Assembly: GCA_003054655.1 (NCBI GenBank)
Contig: QAYZ01000015.1
Coordinates: 310,001-374,000, forward strand
Source: Spartobacteria bacterium LR76
Lineage (GTDB): Bacteria; Verrucomicrobiota; Verrucomicrobiia; Chthoniobacterales; Terrimicrobiaceae
Length of the DNA: 64,000 nucleotides
Direction: 5' to 3'
The notes below the pieces were generated by a model that made no database searches, was not told where the DNA came from, and was given only the letters and a program-made list of their open reading frames with translations. Both the position numbers and the translations under genes were made by a program. Below are positions 59,758 to 64,000 of this stretch, piece by piece; the stretch's first letter is position 1; the number at the start of each line of letters is the position of its first letter.

Positions 59758-60132
59758 ATGAGTCGCAAGATTCCCGTCTCCGCGCCACAGAACCCGCTCC
59801 AGTCCCCCTTCGCCGCCCTCCAGATGGATGGCCTGCCCGAGGGACAGGAGATCGCGCCGGAGCCCGCTCCCGAGAAAGTCGACACGAAGCGCCACCGCAT
59901 CGTCCTGCGCAAGGAAAAGGCCCAGCGCGGCGGCAAGACCGTCATCGTCGTGAGCCAGCTCCCGACCCACCTCTCTCCTCCCGAACTCGAGAACCTCCTC
60001 AAAGCCGCGCGCAAATCGCTCGGCTGCGGCGGCGCGCTCAACGGGCGCGAGATGGAGCTACAGGGCGACCAGGCTGCGCGCGTGCGCGCGTTCTTTGAAG
60101 GAAAGGGCTTCGTCGTCGGCGGCGTGAGCTGA
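59758..60132 (+). CDS. SUI1/eIF1-family translation factor
   Basis: A 124-residue cytoplasmic protein, bacterial YciH type. The SUI1 domain (about 45-120) reads HRIVLRKEKAQRGGKTVIVVSQLPT, ARKSLGCGGALNGREMELQGDQ and FFEGKGFVVGG. YciH affects start-site fidelity and stress translation. It lies 40 bp after the secreted hydrolase gene and is convergent with the maturase gene. Confidence 0.92.
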   Translation: MSRKIPVSAPQNPLQSPFAALQMDGLPEGQEIAPEPAPEKVDTKRHRIVLRKEKAQRGGKTVIVVSQLPTHLSPPELENLLKAARKSLGCGGALNGREMELQGDQAARVRAFFEGKGFVVGGVS

Positions 60133-60152
60133 ATCACCGCCGGGCGGCGAAG

Positions 60153-61370
60153 TCAGTTCGCCAGCCGCATGATATCCGAGGCCGGTCGACCGCGATGCAG
60201 CAGGTGGGCCATCGTTTTCATGTAGGGATCGGTATGATGAAAGAACCGCTGGTAGGCGGTGCAGAGGTAATTCAGCCCCTCCTCGCCATCGTGGGTCTTG
60301 AGGAAGCGATGCTTCGGGCATTCCCCGCCACAAGCGAAGAGCACTCGGCACTCGCGGCAGTATTTCGGCAGCCCGTCCTTTTTCATCCGGCCAAACCTCT
60401 GCTGCCGGTCCGAGAGCGCGATTTCGGAGAGCGGCGTCTCCATGATGTTACCGAGCCTGTACTCGGGATACACGAAATGGTCGCAACTGAAGACATCGCC
60501 GTTGTGCTCGATGGCCATGGCCTCGCCGCAGGTTTCGCCAAAAGCGCATACCGTCGACGGCAGGCCCATGTGCCGGCTGAGCGTATTGTCGAAGAGCTGG
60601 ACAAAAGTCTGCCCGACATCATGACGTACCCACTCGTCAAAGATGCGAATGAGGAACTCGCCAAACTGCCGCGGCTCCACGCTCTCCGGCGTCACCACCG
60701 TGCGGCCCGGCGTCGATTTCTGGCGATCGACCTCCACGATGGGGATGAACTGCAAATACCGTGAGCCCAGCCGCTTCAGGAAGCGGTAGACGTCGAGCGG
60801 CTGCGCGGCATTGGTGCGATTGACCACGGTGAGCGTGTTAAACTCCACCTTGTGCTTTTTCAGCAGTGCGATGCCATTGACCACGCGATCAAAGGTCGGC
60901 TGCTGTTTCTTGTCGAGCCGATGGCGGTCGTGGACCTTGCGCGGCCCGTCGATGCTCACGCCGATGAGAAAACTGTGCCGATGGAAAAACTCACACCACT
61001 CGTCCGTGAGATTCGTCCCATTGGTCTGGAGCGAGTTGCTAATCTTGCGCCCATGACCATGCCGGGCCTGAAGAGCGAGCGCCTTTTCAAAAAAGACCTG
61101 CCCCAGCAGGGTCGGCTCCCCGCCCTGCCAGACAAAGGTGATCTCCTCGGTATCCTGCGAATCGATGTACTGGCGGATGTATTGCTCAAGCACCTCGTCG
61201 CTCATGCGAAAATTCCCGGATGCCGGGTACATTTCCTTTTTGCTCAGGTAATAGCAGTAGGAGCAATCCAGATTGCAGATCGCCCCGAAGGGCTTGGCCA
61301 TCAGGTGAAATGCACGAGGCCGATTCAAAACCGGAGCGGGCGCGGGCGCTGGCAACAACTCACTCTTCAC
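60153..61370 (-). CDS. Anaerobic sulfatase-maturating enzyme (radical SAM/SPASM)
   Basis: Converts the sulfatase active-site Cys or Ser to formylglycine. The 405-residue protein begins (GTG 61370) with a Pro/Ala-rich stretch and then AKPFGAICNLDCSYCYYLSK, the radical SAM motif Cys32, Cys36, Cys39. WQGGEPTLLG follows, and C-terminal SPASM cysteines occur in TCGEAMAIEHNGDVFSCDH and CRECRVLFACGGECPKHRF. Both sulfatases here carry Cys-type signatures (CSPTR, CTPTR), which this enzyme class can oxidise. It therefore probably serves both, despite being over 5 kb away. Confidence 0.94.
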   Translation of the reverse strand: MKSELLPAPAPAPVLNRPRAFHLMAKPFGAICNLDCSYCYYLSKKEMYPASGNFRMSDEVLEQYIRQYIDSQDTEEITFVWQGGEPTLLGQVFFEKALALQARHGHGRKISNSLQTNGTNLTDEWCEFFHRHSFLIGVSIDGPRKVHDRHRLDKKQQPTFDRVVNGIALLKKHKVEFNTLTVVNRTNAAQPLDVYRFLKRLGSRYLQFIPIVEVDRQKSTPGRTVVTPESVEPRQFGEFLIRIFDEWVRHDVGQTFVQLFDNTLSRHMGLPSTVCAFGETCGEAMAIEHNGDVFSCDHFVYPEYRLGNIMETPLSEIALSDRQQRFGRMKKDGLPKYCRECRVLFACGGECPKHRFLKTHDGEEGLNYLCTAYQRFFHHTDPYMKTMAHLLHRGRPASDIMRLAN

Positions 61371-61548
61371 AGGATTTCCCAGTATAAGTTTTTCCCGGAC
61401 CTTATCCAGAAAACTAATATTCCGACACCGCTTAGCCTCGGAAAAAACCCGCCCGGCTGGACATCATCCGCCCGATCTGGCACCTTGTTGAGATTGATTC
61501 GCCACGCCCGGCGAACCCCACGTTCCCCGGCGCGACGCATCGCCTGAC

Positions 61549-62535
61549 ATGAATCCATCCATCTTCGAACGCCCACCCACCAGTGCTGAGCGTTTTGTTT
61601 TCTTCGGTGAAGTATTGGGACTCATTCTCGGGACACCTCAGTCCCGGATCGAGTCAACACCGAGCGGCACCATTTCCATCGCGGGAGCGGAATCCAACAC
61701 GGCCATCGCCCTGGCGCGGCTGGGATATTCCTGCCAGTTCAACACCGCCGTGGGCCACGATCCCTTTGGCGAGCGCATCCTGCGCACGCTGCGCTCGGAA
61801 CGCATCGACGTGAGCAATGTCACGCCCAGCCGCCGCGCGCCGACCGGGCTTCTGGTGCGCAACTGCTTCGCCTGGCGCGAGCCGGATGTTTTCTACTACC
61901 GCAAGGACACGGCGTTTCTCTCCGAAAGCCTCGCCGTCGCGGAAAGGGTGAAATTCCAGCCCGGCGACATCTTTTTCACCACCGGCATCACGCTGGCGCT
62001 CGGCCCGCAGAGCCGCGAGGCGGGATCTTTGCTTATGCAGCGCGCTTTTGCAGAAAAGGTGCCGGTGTATTTCGATGGTAACTTCCGCAGCAAGCTCTGG
62101 ACGCGCGAGGCCTTTCGCGATTGCGTCATGCCGCTGCTGCCGTGCATTCACACGCTCTTTGTGGGCGTGGAGGAGGGCCGCATTCTGACCGGAGCCAGCA
62201 AAGCCGCCGACATCGCAAAGAAGTGCCTCCAGGCCGGGGTGCGGGAGATTCTCATCAAGGACGGTCCCAAAGGCGCATGGCAATATCGCAAAGGTCAGGC
62301 TCCGCTACACGGCAAGGCCTTCAAGGTGACGCCGCTCGACACGGTCGGCGCGGGAGACGCCTTCAACGCGGGCTTCCTTTCCGCTCGGCGCGAGAAGCTG
62401 GCGCGTCCCCTCACCCTCCGCGCCGCCAACGCGATGGGCGCGATGGCGTGCATGGGACAGGGTGACTGGGAATCGATGCCGACCCGCGAGGAGCTCGGGA
62501 GCTTCCTGCGGGGCGACACCCAGGTGCGGCGCTAG
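61549..62535 (+). CDS. PfkB-family sugar kinase, second KDG kinase-like
   Basis: A 328-residue kinase. It has the PfkB catalytic signature DTVGAGDAFNAGF (Asp270), an FDGNFRSKLW motif like the DxNxRxxLW of 2-keto-3-deoxygluconate kinases, and IAGAESNTAIALARLG at the start. It resembles the kinase at 25967-27064 in these motifs but is otherwise divergent, so specificity may differ. It stands alone between the maturase and the oxidoreductase, and shares a CTAG stop overlap with the latter. Confidence 0.88.
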   Translation: MNPSIFERPPTSAERFVFFGEVLGLILGTPQSRIESTPSGTISIAGAESNTAIALARLGYSCQFNTAVGHDPFGERILRTLRSERIDVSNVTPSRRAPTGLLVRNCFAWREPDVFYYRKDTAFLSESLAVAERVKFQPGDIFFTTGITLALGPQSREAGSLLMQRAFAEKVPVYFDGNFRSKLWTREAFRDCVMPLLPCIHTLFVGVEEGRILTGASKAADIAKKCLQAGVREILIKDGPKGAWQYRKGQAPLHGKAFKVTPLDTVGAGDAFNAGFLSARREKLARPLTLRAANAMGAMACMGQGDWESMPTREELGSFLRGDTQVRR

Positions 62536-64000
62536 TCTTTCGTCACGGCGAGCAGGCGCTTCCCGGTGGTCAGGCCGCCGGAGAGATTGCGCGCCGGGAT
62601 GCCGTGCTGGCGGAGCAGCCTCGTGGCGACGTAGCCGCGCTGACCCACCGCACAGTAGACGCGCAGGTCTCGCGAAGCCGGAACGCGATCCAGCGAATCG
62701 CGCAGGCTTTCCAGCGGGTAATTCACTGCTCCGGGAGCGTGTCCGTTGGCAAACTCGCCCGGGCTGCGTACATCGAGCAGCACCGTGTCGGACGTGACCG
62801 GTTCACTCCAGTGCGTGATCGGCATGTCTCCGCGCACCACGTCGGCGGCGATCATTCCCGCGAAATTTGCCGGGTCTTTGGCTCCGCCAAATTGCGGGGC
62901 ATAGCACAGCTCGGCCTCCTCGAGGTCGTAGATCGTTCCGCCCATCTGGATCGCCATGGCGATGACATCGATGCGGCGGGCCACTCCTTTCACTCCCACG
63001 CCCTGGGCACCGAGCAACCGGCCGTCGGACGGACGAAAGAGGAGCTTCATACTGATCCCGGTCGCGCCGGGGTAGTAGCCGGCATGGTCATTGGGATGCA
63101 GGTAGATTTTTTCAAAATCCGTGTCGCCGATACGGCGAAGGGTCTTTTCGCTCGCTCCGGTACACGCCACCTCAAGGTCGAAAACCCCGCAGATCGCCGT
63201 GCCCTGCACGCCGCGAAACCGCGCGTCGCGCCCGCAGATATTATCCGCCGCGATACGTCCCTGCCGCGCCGCTGGTCCCGCGAGGGGAACGAGCGCGGCT
63301 TGGCCGGTAATGTAATCCGTCACCTCCACGGCATCGCCCACCGCCCAGATGGACGGGTCGCTGGTGCGCATATGTTCATCGACACGGATGCCTCCGCGTG
63401 AACCCAGCGCGAGACCCGCCTCGGCGGCGAGCCGAGTCTCCGGGCGCACTCCGATGGCGAGAATCACCATGCCCGCCTCGTGGTGCCTGCCGGATTGCGT
63501 ATGCACGACCAGCGCACCGGAGTCTGTCTGCCCGATGGATTTCAGCCCGTCGCCGAGGGCGAGTTGCACGCCCTTCTGCGTGAGCTGCTCCGCCACGAGC
63601 GAGGCCATCTCGGCATCAAAGGGCGGCATGACATGGTCGAGCATCTCGACGATGGTGACCTCCACTCCGCGATGGGTAAGGTTTTCCGCCATCTCCAGGC
63701 CGATGAAGCCACCGCCGATGACGACCGCCTTCTTTACCTCGCGCTCGTCGAGCCACTGGCGAATCTCCCGGCTGTCGGGAATGGTGCGCAGCGAAAACAC
63801 GCCAGGCAGATCGATCCCCTCCACCGGGGGCCGGAAAGGCGAGGCACCGGGCGAGAGCACGAGGTCGTCGTACGGTTCGACTCTCACGCGATCATTGCGG
63901 CGATCCAGCACCGAGACGGTTTTCTTTTCGCGGTCGATCGAGACCACCTCGGTTTCGGTATGAACGTCGATATTGAAGCGGTCCCGGAACAGCTTCTCGT
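62532..64000 (-). CDS. CoA-disulfide reductase-like FAD oxidoreductase with rhodanese domain (5' end outside window)
   Basis: Flavin-dependent pyridine-nucleotide disulfide reductase. The frame is open to the right edge (EKLFRDRFNIDVHTETEVVSID precedes the first in-frame GTG at 63947), so the N-terminus with the usual catalytic Cys is missing from the window. The visible part holds FSLRTIPDSREI, the NAD(P)H motif VVIGGGFIGLEMAENL, and SIWAVGDAVEV of the second FAD motif. The C-terminal 100 residues form a rhodanese domain with VYCAVGQRGYVATRLL, in which Cys would be the sulfur carrier. Probably acts on CoA- or persulfide-type disulfides and redox balance. Confidence 0.9.
   Translation of the reverse strand, partial: EKLFRDRFNIDVHTETEVVSIDREKKTVSVLDRRNDRVRVEPYDDLVLSPGASPFRPPVEGIDLPGVFSLRTIPDSREIRQWLDEREVKKAVVIGGGFIGLEMAENLTHRGVEVTIVEMLDHVMPPFDAEMASLVAEQLTQKGVQLALGDGLKSIGQTDSGALVVHTQSGRHHEAGMVILAIGVRPETRLAAEAGLALGSRGGIRVDEHMRTSDPSIWAVGDAVEVTDYITGQAALVPLAGPAARQGRIAADNICGRDARFRGVQGTAICGVFDLEVACTGASEKTLRRIGDTDFEKIYLHPNDHAGYYPGATGISMKLLFRPSDGRLLGAQGVGVKGVARRIDVIAMAIQMGGTIYDLEEAELCYAPQFGGAKDPANFAGMIAADVVRGDMPITHWSEPVTSDTVLLDVRSPGEFANGHAPGAVNYPLESLRDSLDRVPASRDLRVYCAVGQRGYVATRLLRQHGIPARNLSGGLTTGKRLLAVTKD

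Noticed and set aside
61381-61386. TATACT-like -10 element upstream of the maturase
   Set aside because: It matches -10 consensus on the minus strand but no -35 is visible at 16-18 bp and it is only 10 bp from the start codon.
1-64000. CRISPR arrays, insertion sequences, prophage, rRNA
   Set aside because: No regularly spaced repeats, transposase or integrase motifs, terminal repeats or rRNA sequence were seen in either strand.

Overview
The window reads as chromosomal DNA of a high-GC (about 60% or more by eye) Gram-negative member of the Verrucomicrobiota, most plausibly from the Spartobacteria/Terrimicrobium side. This placement is inferred from gene content: PEP-CTERM proteins, an H-x9-DG pseudopilin, two formylglycine sulfatases with an anaerobic-type maturase, XylR-like and LacI sugar regulators, a full galacturonate route and a bacterial family B polymerase. 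No rRNA, CRISPR array, transposase or phage gene was seen. One tRNA-Leu(UAG) is present.

Layout. 1-10 kb: a family B DNA polymerase (cut by the left edge) converges on an operon-like set of a 2008-residue TPR protein, a small secreted protein and tyrS. 10-17 kb: four small secreted or ACT-domain genes in one operon, hrpB, a small membrane protein, a cupin, a histidine phosphatase and a methyltransferase. 17-24 kb: an outer-membrane barrel, a DUF1254/DUF1214 lipoprotein and a large arylsulfatase on the minus strand, with a divergent AraC regulator. 24-30 kb: a PEP-CTERM subtilase-like protein, then kdgK-uxaA-uxaB. 30-38 kb: a PEP-CTERM/LamG/pseudopilin cassette divergent from a LacI regulator, followed by a PL22-type oligogalacturonate lyase and a large clan GH-A glycosidase. 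38-43 kb: an OMF-MacA-MacB type efflux operon with a divergent MarR regulator. 43-46 kb: a XylR-like regulator divergent from an FGGY pentulose kinase. 46-53 kb: a seven-gene nitrogen operon. 53-56 kb: a second sulfatase-barrel pair. 56-64 kb: a low-complexity secreted protein, uxaC, two Cys-peptidase-like proteins, a SUI1 factor, the sulfatase maturase, a second PfkB kinase and a CoA-disulfide reductase-like enzyme cut by the right edge.

How the genes fit together. Pectin catabolism is almost complete: PL22 lyase, uxaC, uxaB, uxaA and kdgK lead from oligogalacturonate and galacturonate to KDPG, and a near-identical 15-bp motif on both sides of the lacI gene suggests one regulon. Sulfated-glycan or aryl-sulfate use is suggested by two sulfatases carrying CSPTR and CTPTR, the maturase, and two homologous barrels, each in a sulfatase cluster.

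The most interesting candidate system is the seven-gene block at 46.3-52.9 kb: a GlnT/GMAS-type amine ligase, a three-part SsuABC/TauABC-like importer, a biuret-hydrolase-like amidohydrolase, a PuuE/cyclic-imidase-like NodB hydrolase and a soluble Cache-LuxR one-component regulator. I infer import of a cyclic imide, ureide or related amide, ring opening, amide hydrolysis and re-capture of the nitrogen on glutamate. A perfect 18-bp palindrome sits 35 bp upstream of its first gene. Other notable points are a polymerase whose Exo I acidic residues are replaced, a subtilase with Glu at the catalytic Asp position, a polyserine tract in a MacB permease, and a barrel paralogue enlarged by about 125 residues of helix-forming sequence.
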